From: CAZZKE01 sp964655005
GTDB taxonomy: Bacteria; Pseudomonadota; Alphaproteobacteria; Rhodospirillales; JABHCV01
Direction: 5' to 3'
Assembly (NCBI GenBank): GCA_964655005.1
Contig: CAZZKE010000001.1
Coordinates: forward strand, 1 to 64,000
DNA length: 64,000 nucleotides
Below are positions 9,210 to 17,802 of this stretch, one piece after another. The notes beneath the pieces were generated by a model. It saw only the letters and a list, made by a program, of their open reading frames with translations. It made no database searches and was not told where the DNA came from. A program made the position numbers and the translations under genes. Numbering within the stretch: position 1 is the first letter of the stretch; each line of letters opens with the position of its first letter.

Positions 9210-10373
9210 ATGGCTGTTAGCGTAAATCTGAGTGCGAGCATCAGGACCAACCTCCTCGCTCTCCAGAGAACAAACTCACTTTTTGACCGTACTTCGGAAC
9301 GTCTTTCGACGGGCCTGAGGATCAACAGCGCGCTTGATGGCGCGAGCCCCTTCTTCGCGGCTCGTAACCTCAACAACCGCGCCAGTGACTTCATCGGCCT
9401 GAAAGACGGCATCGGCCAGGCCATTCAGACCCTGAAAACGGCTGATAAGGGTATTGAGGCCCTGACCGATCTGGTCGATCAGGCGAAATCCCTGGCCGAT
9501 CAGGCGAAAGAAGCTTCGACGCAAACTTCCGTTATCACCGGCCAGGCCGCTTCCATAACCAACGCGACCGGATCGACGACCCTTGGTACGGCGTTCACAA
9601 GCGTCGCCACCGGTGTGACAATTTCGTTCAAGGTGGATAACGGCACCACGATCAGCCTGACCATTGATACGGCGACTTCGCTGAACGGTTTGCTGACGCA
9701 GATCAATAACGTCGATAGCGGCATTACGGCTTCGTTTAACACGACGACCAACAAACTGGAACTGACGGCTACCGCCGGGGCCACCGTTGTCGTCGCGCAG
9801 ACCGCCGATGATGCATCGATTTTGCTTGGTACCGCCAACGTCGGCTCGACCACGTTCGGTTCTACCGGGTCGGGATCGTCGGTGGCGTCACTGGAAGTCG
9901 ATTTCGAAAAGGTGATGACCGAAATCAACCAGTTGGTCCTGGATACCTCGTACAAGGGGATCAACCTGTTGAACGGCGATAACCTTACCGTCAACGTCAA
10001 TGAATCCAGTGCTACCATTACTATTTCCGGCTCTACGCTGAACGTTACCGGCCTTGGCTTCACGGCCGTGACCGTTGACTTCTCGACGGCCGGTAATATC
10101 GATACCTCGATTACCGAAGCCAAGGCGGCGTTGACCAAGTTGCGTGATACGGCGTCCAGTTTCAGTACCGACCTGAGCCTGTTGCAAGCCCGCGACAGTT
10201 TCACCACCAACCTGATTAACACCCTCGAATCGGGTGCTGGTCTTCTTGTCGATGCCAATCTGGAAAAGGAATCAGCCAACTTGCTGGCCCTGCAAACCAG
10301 GCAGGCGTTGGGCACATCATCGCTGTCGTTCGCCAGCCAGGCGCAACAGAGCGTGCTGCAGTTGTTCAGGTAG
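9210..10373 (+). CDS. fliC: Flagellin
   Basis: A 387-residue flagellin, the filament subunit exported through the flagellar type III apparatus. Residues 1-95 are a classic N-terminal D0/D1 coil (LQRTNSLFDRTSERLSTGLR), and the last 90 residues form the matching C-terminal coil. The middle is rich in Ser and Thr: one segment at about 118-190 resembles the flagellin IN motif, and another lies at about 255-290. These exposed Ser/Thr regions are natural O-glycosylation targets, which suits the surrounding glycosyltransferases. AAGGAAC precedes the ATG. A strong terminator follows, so it is probably a separate transcript from flbT-flaF. It is the only flagellin gene in the window. Confidence 0.96.
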   Translation: MAVSVNLSASIRTNLLALQRTNSLFDRTSERLSTGLRINSALDGASPFFAARNLNNRASDFIGLKDGIGQAIQTLKTADKGIEALTDLVDQAKSLADQAKEASTQTSVITGQAASITNATGSTTLGTAFTSVATGVTISFKVDNGTTISLTIDTATSLNGLLTQINNVDSGITASFNTTTNKLELTATAGATVVVAQTADDASILLGTANVGSTTFGSTGSGSSVASLEVDFEKVMTEINQLVLDTSYKGINLLNGDNLTVNVNESSATITISGSTLNVTGLGFTAVTVDFSTAGNIDTSITEAKAALTKLRDTASSFSTDLSLLQARDSFTTNLINTLESGAGLLVDANLEKESANLLALQTRQALGTSSLSFASQAQQSVLQLFR

Positions 10374-10392
10374 AAAATCTCCTGATACCGGG

Positions 10393-10429
10393 AAAAGCGG
10401 GTGGAATTCGTTCCACCCGCTTTTTTTCT
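10393..10429 (+). terminator. Rho-independent terminator of flagellin
   Basis: A 14-bp perfect stem (10393-10406 with 10411-10424) closes a TTCG tetraloop and runs into a T-rich tract. It begins 20 bases after the flagellin stop. The stem is GC-rich at its core (GCGGGTGG) and should form a very stable hairpin. Confidence 0.92.
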
Positions 10430-10461
10430 TTTCGTTAACGAATATGACGTAACGTCCTTCC

Positions 10462-10878
10462 ATGTCATTAAGGCTGAAACTAAAACCGAACGAAAAAATC
10501 ATTATCGGTAACACGGTTATCGAAAATGGCCCGAAAAGTGCGTCTTTTCTGGTTCACAACAAAACCACCATTCTGCGGGAAAAGGATATCCTGACCGAGG
10601 AAACCGCCATTACCCCGGCGAAAAGAATCTATTTCGCGGTTCAGTTGATGTACATGGCGGGCAGCCTGGAGGACAGCAAGAATTTACATTCAAATTTTTT
10701 TACCCTGTCCAGGGATTTCATGACCGCGTGTCCGACCGAGCAGGCGATCACCATGGTATCTGAAATTGGCGACAAAATACTGGCCGATGATCTGTATGGC
10801 GCCTTGAAAATCTGCAATAAGTTAATAGCTTACGAACAGCAAGTCATGGCCGAGTTGACCCCCGGAACCGATAAATGA
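10462..10878 (+). CDS. flbT: Flagellum biosynthesis repressor FlbT
   Basis: A 138-residue FlbT homologue starting MSLRLKLKPNEKIIIGN, with the usual family length. In Caulobacter FlbT binds the flagellin mRNA leader and promotes its decay, limiting flagellin synthesis until the hook is complete. It lies just downstream of flagellin and overlaps flaF by four bases (ATGA), so the two are translationally coupled. This trio is characteristic of Alphaproteobacteria. Confidence 0.95.
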   Translation: MSLRLKLKPNEKIIIGNTVIENGPKSASFLVHNKTTILREKDILTEETAITPAKRIYFAVQLMYMAGSLEDSKNLHSNFFTLSRDFMTACPTEQAITMVSEIGDKILADDLYGALKICNKLIAYEQQVMAELTPGTDK

Positions 10879-11252
10879 AAAATCCAGCCTACGGCGCCTA
10901 TCAGGAAGGGGTGAAACGCGCGGAAACACCGACCGAAACCGATGCCGCCGTCCTTGAAAATGCCGCCCTGCTGCTTGAACAGGCCAGAAAAATTCCGGGT
11001 GAAGAAGAATTCTACATGGCCCTGAACTACAATCAGCGGATCTGGACGGTGATCCAGGCCTATGTAACGGGCGATACCCCGTGGCCGGACCTGATTAAGG
11101 CGAATTTATTGAGCTTGAGCATCTTTATCGATAAACAAACCTTAAGGGCGATGGCCGAAAGCGACCCCGACAAGCTGGAAGTACTAATCAATATCAACCG
11201 GCAGATCGCCGCCGGGTTCCGCTCCGTCCCGCCGCCGGAGAAAGACAAATAA
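10875..11252 (+). CDS. flaF: Flagellar biosynthesis regulator FlaF
   Basis: A 125-residue FlaF homologue (start MKNPAYGAYQ, conserved NQRIWT segment and SIFIDK region). FlaF works with FlbT in post-transcriptional control of flagellin and is needed for flagellin production or export in alphaproteobacteria. Its ATG overlaps the flbT stop. The next gene, another TPR-glycosyltransferase, begins about 65 bases downstream on the same strand and may be co-transcribed. Confidence 0.94.
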   Translation: MKNPAYGAYQEGVKRAETPTETDAAVLENAALLLEQARKIPGEEEFYMALNYNQRIWTVIQAYVTGDTPWPDLIKANLLSLSIFIDKQTLRAMAESDPDKLEVLININRQIAAGFRSVPPPEKDK

Positions 11253-11316
11253 CGCCTTCGTCTGGCGATTGAAGTTTTTCAAGTAGCCGTGTTTGAATCG
11301 AAGAGGCGTTAGCCGA

Positions 11317-13479
11317 TTGAATCAGAAATCCGAACAATTGGCGTTCCTGGAAGCCGGCGTCGCCGCGCACAATAGCGGCGACCTGAAAAATGCCGAGGTA
11401 AATTACCGGAATGCCCTGGCGATCGATCCCCATAACCCGGATGCCCTGCATCTTCTAGGTTATCTGGCTTTCCAACTGGGTTTCACCGACGAGGCGATCT
11501 CTCTTATCGAAGACGCCATAAAAATTTCGCCCAAGCAGCCCCTGTATTTTAATAATCTGGCGTCGGTTTTTCTGGCCGCTGGAAAAAACTACAAGGCCAT
11601 CGCCGCCTATCGATCCAGCATCGGCCTAAAGGATAACGATCCGGATGTGCTGAACGATCTGGGGAATCTGTTGCGAGAGTCCGTCCATTCAAAAATTGAT
11701 ACCGTGTTACTGGAAGATGCCGAAAGGCTCATTCGCAGGGCAATCGAAATCAACCCGGACAGCGCCAAGTATCATAATAATCTCGGCAATGTTTTGCGGG
11801 ATTTGTTTCCGGGAGATATTGATCGGGCAAGGAAAAGTTATAACCGGGCTCTGGAACTAAATCCAAATCTCGCCGGCGCACTCGGCAATCTTGGTTTGCT
11901 CGCCCAGATGGAAGACGACCTTGATCTGGCCGAGGAATACTTCGAGCGCGCGGCCGTGGAGCAATCGCCTGACGACGCCGAGGCGCTGAACAACTATGCC
12001 CAGTTGCTGGAAAAAAAGAACCGGCTGGCGGAAGCCGTCATCTTTTTTGAAAAAGCCGGAGCGATTGAGCCGCAGAACTATATGATCGGGTTGAACAAGG
12101 CCCGCGCCCTGATGCAGATATGCCGCTATGACGAGGCGCTCGATACGCTGCGGGGCTTGATGGAACTGGATCCATCCAGATTTGAATCATATTGGGTCTT
12201 TACCACGACGCTGCGAAAGACCGGGAAGCTGAATGATGCCGTCCGTTTTGTCCGCACCGCCCTTGAACACTTTTCAGACAACATCAACCTGCGGCACGAA
12301 CTTGCCTCGATACACATGTTCAGGTGTCAATTCCTTGAGGCCGAAAAAATTCTTCAGGGCATTATCGAAGAGGTGGGCGAGGGCAATACGTTGGCCGGGG
12401 GGGCCGGGCTGTATTCTACCCTGGGGGTCGTCTACCTGAATACCAAATCGCCGGAACAAATTATCGAAATGTTCGAAACGGCCCTTGCCATGGAGCCCGA
12501 CAACGGTTCCGCCAATTTTAATTACGCCTTGTCGTTGCTTTCCCTGGGGTTGCTGGAAGAAGGTTGGAAACGATACAGGCGTCGGTGGGAATCAAACGAA
12601 ATTCCTTCCGCCGTACGGCCATTTCAAAAACCCGTATGGCAAGGCCAGCCGACGGAAGGAAAAACAATAGTCCTGTGGGGCGAACAGGGAATCGGCGATG
12701 AAATACGATTCGCCAGCCTGATTCCCGAAATGATGGGCAAGGGGGCGAATATCATTATCGAATGCGATCCCAGGCTTGTCGGTATTTTTAAACGGTCGTT
12801 CCACGGGACCGAGGTAATCGCCAGGGAATCGGATTACAGCGTTCCATATGAAAACCGGTGTGATTACCAGATTCCGGTGCTGGATTTGGCTGGATACTTT
12901 CGCCCGACCATCGAATCGTTCCCGCCGGCGCCATACGCCTATCTGAAACCCGACCCGGAACGGCTGGAATTATGGCGCGACCGTATCGGCAAACTTGGAC
13001 GGCGGCCCAAGGTGGGCCTTTTGTGGCGCGGAATGCTCACCTCCGACGACCAGACGCCACACTACGCATCAGTCGAAGAACTGGCGCCTGTTCTGGCGGT
13101 TCAGGGGATCGATTTTATCAATCTGATGTATGCCGAATGTGCCGATGACCTGGCCAAAATAAGCGAAATGTATGGCGTCAATCTGCTGTCCTGGGAAGAT
13201 TTGGACCTGAAAAATGATCAGGACGGCCTGGCCGCCCTGGTCGCCAATGTGGATCTTGTCATTACCCCGAAAACCGCGACAGGTTATCTGGCGGCGGCGC
13301 TCGATGTTCCGGTGTTTAATTTTATTACCACGAAACGGGCGGCGGAACTGCTGGGCGATCCCGAGGCGCCGGGCTGGGCGCCGTCGATGCGCCATTTTAT
13401 CAAGGATTACGAGGAATCATGGGACCGGGTGATGAACGAAATCGCCGGGGAAATAAAATGCCGGTTCGCCCTTTCCTGA
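11317..13479 (+). CDS. TPR repeat protein with C-terminal glycosyltransferase-like domain, copy 3
   Basis: About 720 residues from a TTG at 11317, chosen because AGAGG sits about ten bases upstream; another in-frame TTG at 11293 is possible. Around eleven TPR-like units extend to residue 440. The C-terminal domain with LWGEQGIGDEIRFASLIPE, PYAYLKPDPERLE and RPKVGLLWRG is strongly like copy 2. It follows flaF on the same strand, which ties the family to flagellar assembly. The probable role is recognition of a protein (TPR) and transfer of a sugar (C-terminal domain), as in FlmG; donor and acceptor are inferred only. It converges with the SDR operon, with four bases between the stops. Confidence 0.75.
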   Translation: MNQKSEQLAFLEAGVAAHNSGDLKNAEVNYRNALAIDPHNPDALHLLGYLAFQLGFTDEAISLIEDAIKISPKQPLYFNNLASVFLAAGKNYKAIAAYRSSIGLKDNDPDVLNDLGNLLRESVHSKIDTVLLEDAERLIRRAIEINPDSAKYHNNLGNVLRDLFPGDIDRARKSYNRALELNPNLAGALGNLGLLAQMEDDLDLAEEYFERAAVEQSPDDAEALNNYAQLLEKKNRLAEAVIFFEKAGAIEPQNYMIGLNKARALMQICRYDEALDTLRGLMELDPSRFESYWVFTTTLRKTGKLNDAVRFVRTALEHFSDNINLRHELASIHMFRCQFLEAEKILQGIIEEVGEGNTLAGGAGLYSTLGVVYLNTKSPEQIIEMFETALAMEPDNGSANFNYALSLLSLGLLEEGWKRYRRRWESNEIPSAVRPFQKPVWQGQPTEGKTIVLWGEQGIGDEIRFASLIPEMMGKGANIIIECDPRLVGIFKRSFHGTEVIARESDYSVPYENRCDYQIPVLDLAGYFRPTIESFPPAPYAYLKPDPERLELWRDRIGKLGRRPKVGLLWRGMLTSDDQTPHYASVEELAPVLAVQGIDFINLMYAECADDLAKISEMYGVNLLSWEDLDLKNDQDGLAALVANVDLVITPKTATGYLAAALDVPVFNFITTKRAAELLGDPEAPGWAPSMRHFIKDYEESWDRVMNEIAGEIKCRFALS

Positions 13480-13483
13480 AGAA

Positions 13484-14323
13484 TTACCAGCAGGTCCGGC
13501 CGCCGTCGATGGCGATCACACTGCCGGTCATGTATGACGAGGCGTCGGAAACCAGGAACGCCACCGCCGCCTTGTAGTCATTCGGGCCGGCCATGCGGCC
13601 CAACGGGATCAGGTCGCTCAAGGCCTGCACGAAGTCGTCGTCCTGGTCGGTAAAAACACCGCCCGGTGCTATCGCGTTGGCCCGCACACCCCGGTCCGCC
13701 CAGTAGGTGGCCAGGTAACGGGTCAGACCGATCAGGCCAGATTTAACTACCGAATAGGTTACCGGCTTGACCGGCTGCATGTCATCGGCGAGTCCGTCCT
13801 GGCGATACAGGCGCTGATCCGGGGCGATCAGGCCCAGGTCGGATGCCACGTTAAGGATAACGCCCTGGCCGGCCTCGGCCATGACTGCGCCGAACACCCT
13901 GGCGCATAAAAAAGCACCGCCCAGACCAACCGCCAGATCCTGATTCCAGGTTTCCAGCGGGAAATTCTCCAATCGGGTGAAATTCTTGTCGTCACGGGCT
14001 TCCATCTTGGGATTGTTGGCGGCGTTGTTAATCAGGATATGGATGCCGCCGAATTTGTCGATGATACGGTCCCGCGCCCGTTCTATCTGTTCCGGCGAGG
14101 TGACGTCCACGGCCAGCCCCATGGCCGGCCCGCCATAGGTTGCGGCAAGCTCGTCGGCCCTGCTCTTGGCGGCGGCGCCATCAAGGTCGAGCAGCACCGG
14201 AATGCCTCCCATCTCGGCAATGGCCTCGCCGTGTTTGCCGCCCAACAACCCGGCGCCGCCGGTAATCACCGCGACCCGACCGTTCAGGTCGAAGGATTGT
14301 TTGACGGATGCGCCGTTCAGCAT
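13484..14323 (-). CDS. Short-chain dehydrogenase/reductase (SDR)
   Basis: A 279-residue SDR. The cofactor motif appears as TGGAGLLGGKHGEA (the glycine motif is unusual), NNAAN is present, and the catalytic YxxxK is in TYSVVKSG. The product ends with the usual SVIAIDGGR segment. The longer upstream frame is a shadow of the preceding SDR; the ATG at 14323 overlaps that gene's stop by seven bases. It is the last gene of the minus-strand sugar operon running from neuB, so it probably reduces or oxidises a sugar intermediate. The substrate is not visible from sequence. Confidence 0.85.
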   Translation of the reverse strand: MLNGASVKQSFDLNGRVAVITGGAGLLGGKHGEAIAEMGGIPVLLDLDGAAAKSRADELAATYGGPAMGLAVDVTSPEQIERARDRIIDKFGGIHILINNAANNPKMEARDDKNFTRLENFPLETWNQDLAVGLGGAFLCARVFGAVMAEAGQGVILNVASDLGLIAPDQRLYRQDGLADDMQPVKPVTYSVVKSGLIGLTRYLATYWADRGVRANAIAPGGVFTDQDDDFVQALSDLIPLGRMAGPNDYKAAVAFLVSDASSYMTGSVIAIDGGRTCW

Positions 14324-15090
14324 CGGCTTTGCCCGCCGTCGACCACCACCACCGCGCCGGTGATAAACGCCGCCCTGTCGGATGACAGAAAAACCACGGT
14401 GTCGGCAATTTCCGCCGGTTGTGCGAAACGTCCCAGGGGGACCTCGGCGGCGATGTAGGCCTCGACCGACGGCCTGTCCTGTTCGAGCTTGTCGTCCCAG
14501 ACGCCGCCGGGGGTCAGCACATTGCCGGGTGCTACCGTGTTGACCCGTATGCCTTCGCCGGCGAGGCGGCGGGCCAGGTTTTTGGCGGCGTGTTGCAGGG
14601 CCGCCTTGGCGGCGCCGTAGGGAATCGGCGCCGGGATCGCCTCGCATCCGGCGATAGAAGATATAAAGGTAATGCTGCCCACCCGCCGCCGTTTCAGGTA
14701 CGGCACGGCGGCGGCGGCCAGCATCATGCCGCTGATTAAATTAATGTTCGTTATGTCCTGCCATTCGGATTGACTAAGGTCCCATTCCATGGCGCCGCCG
14801 CCGCCGCCCAGGTTGGCGATCACGGCGTCTATCCCGCCGAAGGTTTGTTCCCCCATGGCGAGCGCCGCGGCGATCACATCGGGTTTGGTCATATCGCCGG
14901 CGTGGGCGGCGATGGCGTCGTCGCCATGGGCTGCGGCGAGGCCGGCGCGGGCCGCCTCCAGCACTTCCCGGTCGCGCCCGGTGATAATCACCCGGGCGCC
15001 TTCGGCCAGAAACGACTCGGCTATGGCCAGGCCGATGCCCCGGCTCGAGGCCGATATGATGATATTTTTGTTACTAAGTCCAAGTTCCAT
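14317..15090 (-). CDS. Short-chain dehydrogenase/reductase (SDR)
   Basis: A 257-residue classical SDR with SASSRGIGLAIAESF as the nucleotide motif near residue 10, ANLGGGGG in place of the usual NNAG, and the catalytic tyrosine in PYGAAKAAL (YxxxK). It ends VVVDGGQSRC. The ATG at 15090 is preferred over a TTG nine codons upstream. It overlaps the start of the next SDR gene, so the two are coupled. The run of glycines replacing NNAG is unusual and may affect the active site. It is part of the neuB operon; the substrate is probably a sugar or sugar-acid intermediate (inference). Confidence 0.85.
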   Translation of the reverse strand: MELGLSNKNIIISASSRGIGLAIAESFLAEGARVIITGRDREVLEAARAGLAAAHGDDAIAAHAGDMTKPDVIAAALAMGEQTFGGIDAVIANLGGGGGAMEWDLSQSEWQDITNINLISGMMLAAAAVPYLKRRRVGSITFISSIAGCEAIPAPIPYGAAKAALQHAAKNLARRLAGEGIRVNTVAPGNVLTPGGVWDDKLEQDRPSVEAYIAAEVPLGRFAQPAEIADTVVFLSSDRAAFITGAVVVVDGGQSRC

Positions 15091-15125
15091 TTTATTTGAC
15101 CAACAGGCTTTCGACAAAGGCGCGG

Positions 15126-15242
15126 CTATGCGCCGCCGGTCTCCGGGGTGGCGATTTTCTGGGCAGGATCGTAGCCCAGTGCGGCGCCGTTTCCTATATC
15201 GAAATTGGGCCGCTCGAAGGCGAAGCCGGCATCATCGATCAT
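15126..15242 (-). CDS. Possible 38-residue ORF in the sugar operon
   Basis: A short frame begins with an ATG that overlaps the VOC gene stop as ATGA and ends 35 bases before the following SDR start. The product begins MIDDAGFAFERPNFDIGN and has no recognised domain. The overlap matches the tight coupling seen elsewhere in this operon, which favours translation. It could equally be the remnant of a longer gene lost between the VOC and SDR genes. Confidence 0.35.
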   Translation of the reverse strand: MIDDAGFAFERPNFDIGNGAALGYDPAQKIATPETGGA

Positions 15243-15673
15243 GGCGCGGCCAGCGGCTCGACCAGTTCAACATAGGCGCCATCCGGATCGCGGCAAAAGG
15301 CGACCTTGGCGGCGCCGTCCGGGGCCACCCTGGGCGGCGCGTTGAAATGGTAACCGGCGGCGACTATGCGGGCGTACAGGCCATCCAGATCATCTACCGT
15401 CAGGGCGATGTGGGTCGGTCCGATGGCGTTCAGGGGCCTTGGGTCGGCGGGGCCGGGGGCTTCGAAACACAGCAGTTCAAGCAGGCACGGGCCATCCTTG
15501 CCGGCCAGTTTCACCGTCGAGACCACGGCCCCCTTGATGGCCAGCAGACCATCCAGGAAATCGCCCGATTCCTTATGCACCGGGGCCTCCCGCAGGCCGA
15601 TCAGGTCACGATAGAACCCAAGCGAGGCGGCCATGTCGCTGACCACGATTCCAAGATGCCGGATAGTGGTCAT
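15239..15673 (-). CDS. VOC superfamily (glyoxalase-fold) protein
   Basis: A 144-residue protein with two beta-alpha-beta-beta-beta halves. The N-terminal half starts IRHLGIVVSDMAASLGFYRDLIG, and the second half carries THIALTVDDLDGLY and ends in DPDGAYVELVEP. The His near residue 6, Glu in LLELL, His in PTHIAL and Glu in YVELVEP are placed as metal ligands in this fold. Members act as lyases, epimerases or dioxygenases. The start overlaps the aminotransferase stop (ATGA). In this operon it might epimerise or isomerise a sugar intermediate, but no specific reaction can be assigned. Confidence 0.8.
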   Translation of the reverse strand: MTTIRHLGIVVSDMAASLGFYRDLIGLREAPVHKESGDFLDGLLAIKGAVVSTVKLAGKDGPCLLELLCFEAPGPADPRPLNAIGPTHIALTVDDLDGLYARIVAAGYHFNAPPRVAPDGAAKVAFCRDPDGAYVELVEPLAAP

Positions 15674-17052
15674 CGGATCGATTCCGCGATCGCCTGTTGC
15701 AGTACATCCAGGCCCTCCATCAGGGCCGGTTCGGGGATGCAGAGCGGCGGGCCTATCTTGATCGATTCGCGACCGGTATGGACCAGCAACAGCCCCTTAC
15801 GCATGGCGCTTTGGCAAATTCTGCTGGCCAGGCCGCCGCCGTCCGCTGAGTCGGGATCGGCTATAATCAGCGCCGCCAGCAATCCCTTGCCCGGAATATG
15901 CGAAATATAATCGGGATAGCGCCGTTGCAATTCGCCCAGGCGCTTGTGTAATTGCCGCCCCAGTTCGGCGGATCGTTCGACCAGGCCCTGATCGCGAATG
16001 ACGCCCAGATTGGCCAGCCCGGCCGCGCACGACAGCGGATTGGCCGAATGGGTGCTGCTCATGGAGCCCACTTCGGGCAGGTCCATGACATCGGCCCGGC
16101 CCAGTACGGCGGCCAGTGGCAGCGAGGAACTGATGCCCTTGCCGCAACAGACCAGGTCCGGCTTGACGCCATAATGCTGATAGGCGAACAAACGCCCGGT
16201 GCGCCCGAAACCAGACTGGATTTCGTCGAAAGCCACCAGGAAATCGTTTCGCCGGGCCAGTTCGACCCAGGCCTGGACATAGTCTTCCGGAAAAAACGCC
16301 GCCGACCAGCCGATGTAGGATTCGAATATAATGCCGCCCAAATCGGTGGCCGGGTCGATGCCTTGGGCGATCAGGACCGCCAGGTCGCGTTCAAACCTGA
16401 TGGCGCCGCTTTCATTGATCCGGTTGCCGTTTTCATCCCATGGATAGGGGAACGGCAGATGGTGGACATTGGGATCTTCGAAACCGGCCCACTGGCGTTG
16501 CGCCCGGGTGCCGCTGATTTGTGCGGCGCCCATGGTGCGGCCATGAAAGCTGCCGTCGAAGGCGATCACGCCGGGACGTTTTTTATTGCGGGCGGTGGCA
16601 TATAGGCGCATCAACTTGACCACCGTTTCGGCGGCTTCCGTACCGGCCGAGACCAGGTAGGCCTTTTCCAGTTCGTCCGGCGTCGATCCGATCAGTTCCT
16701 CAAGGAAGCGGGCGCGTATTTCCGAGGCATAGGTGTAGGTGTGCAGCAATTCCCGATCCAGGGTCTGCTTCAGGGCATTGACGATATCCGGATTGGCGTG
16801 GCCGGCGTTGGCGACAAAAATGGTCGAGGTGAAATCGATCCAGCAATTGCCCCACTTGTCGAATACCTGGAAATCCCTGGCCCGATCCCAGACAATGGGC
16901 ATCTGGCCGTGCATGGAACGCGATTCATAGCGGTCGATGGTTTCCAGAATGGGGATCGAATCCGGTACCGGGATCGCCGTGACGATTTTCCGGAATGCCG
17001 TTTCGACCACGGGAACCTCTACGGGCGAGCGGGCAAAATCAAATTTTGCCAT
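15670..17052 (-). CDS. Class III PLP-dependent aminotransferase
   Basis: A 460-residue fold-type I aminotransferase of class III (4-aminobutyrate or glutamate-1-semialdehyde aminotransferase group). The PLP lysine is K305 in CCGKGISSS, and D276 in AFDEIQSGFGRTG should contact the pyridine nitrogen. SAGTEA and SFHGRT are also present. It starts immediately after the cytidylyltransferase stop and overlaps the VOC gene. Nonulosonic acid pathways usually use DegT-family sugar aminotransferases, so a class III enzyme here is unusual and suggests a different substrate, such as an amino or keto acid added to the sugar (inference). Confidence 0.88.
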   Translation of the reverse strand: MAKFDFARSPVEVPVVETAFRKIVTAIPVPDSIPILETIDRYESRSMHGQMPIVWDRARDFQVFDKWGNCWIDFTSTIFVANAGHANPDIVNALKQTLDRELLHTYTYASEIRARFLEELIGSTPDELEKAYLVSAGTEAAETVVKLMRLYATARNKKRPGVIAFDGSFHGRTMGAAQISGTRAQRQWAGFEDPNVHHLPFPYPWDENGNRINESGAIRFERDLAVLIAQGIDPATDLGGIIFESYIGWSAAFFPEDYVQAWVELARRNDFLVAFDEIQSGFGRTGRLFAYQHYGVKPDLVCCGKGISSSLPLAAVLGRADVMDLPEVGSMSSTHSANPLSCAAGLANLGVIRDQGLVERSAELGRQLHKRLGELQRRYPDYISHIPGKGLLAALIIADPDSADGGGLASRICQSAMRKGLLLVHTGRESIKIGPPLCIPEPALMEGLDVLQQAIAESIR

Positions 17053-17799
17053 CTATTCCTCCGTCTGCCGGTTCAGGTGTTCGATCAGGGGATGGCGGCG
17101 GCGCTCGATGGTGTATTCCAGATAATCAAAATCCTGCGGCGCATCCAGTTCGACCGCCGGGTCGGTGATCCAGGGCATCACCCTGGACCCGTAAAGGGTT
17201 CCGGTGGCGGTGATCGTAGCGGTCCGCATAATTTCGACATAGCCATTGGGATGATAGGCCGGCGGGAAGGTCTGCCGGGGCAGGTTATAATATTCGGGCC
17301 GGTGATCGTCCGGGAAAAAACCGTCCAGGTAGCCGTTTTCGATACGCATCATTTTTTGCGGCGGTTCGGCCAGTTCATGGGCCGATCTAAGGCCGGTCGC
17401 CGCGGCGTTTTGCCGGAAGGCGGCGATGGCGGTGTCGATGTCGCCCGGCAGCCGCAGCGGCGTTGTCGGCAGCAGCATAGTCAACAATTCAGGCCGGGAA
17501 TTATCGCAATCGGCCAGGGCCGCCAGGGCGTGCCGGACAAAATCGATTGCCGGCGAGGTATCCGTCGCCAGTTCCGGTGGCCGCAGGAACGGAACCTGGG
17601 CGCCGTAGGCGAGGGCGGTATCGGCGATATCCCGATTGTCGGTGGTGACGATGACCCGGTCGATAGCGGCGCTAAGCCGGGCCGCCATGATCGACCAGGC
17701 GATAACCGGATGGCCGGCGAGCCGGCGCATGTTCTTGCCGGGGATGCCTTTCGATCCGCCGCGCGCCGGAATAATCGCGTAGTTGCCGCCGGTCCGCAT
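17053..17799 (-). CDS. CMP-sugar synthetase (acylneuraminate cytidylyltransferase family)
   Basis: A 248-residue NeuA/PseF/LegF-type enzyme that would transfer CMP from CTP to an acidic sugar. The N-terminal signature IIPARGGSKGIPGKNMR (residues about 9-25) binds the nucleotide, and LLPTTPLRLPGDID follows near 108. The stop lies directly before the aminotransferase ATG, and its own start is three bases after the previous stop, so it sits in a compact operon with neuB. The sugar could be a neuraminic, legionaminic, pseudaminic or related acid; the sequence does not decide. Confidence 0.88.
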   Translation of the reverse strand: MRTGGNYAIIPARGGSKGIPGKNMRRLAGHPVIAWSIMAARLSAAIDRVIVTTDNRDIADTALAYGAQVPFLRPPELATDTSPAIDFVRHALAALADCDNSRPELLTMLLPTTPLRLPGDIDTAIAAFRQNAAATGLRSAHELAEPPQKMMRIENGYLDGFFPDDHRPEYYNLPRQTFPPAYHPNGYVEIMRTATITATGTLYGSRVMPWITDPAVELDAPQDFDYLEYTIERRRHPLIEHLNRQTEE

Positions 17800-17802
17800 C
17801 TT

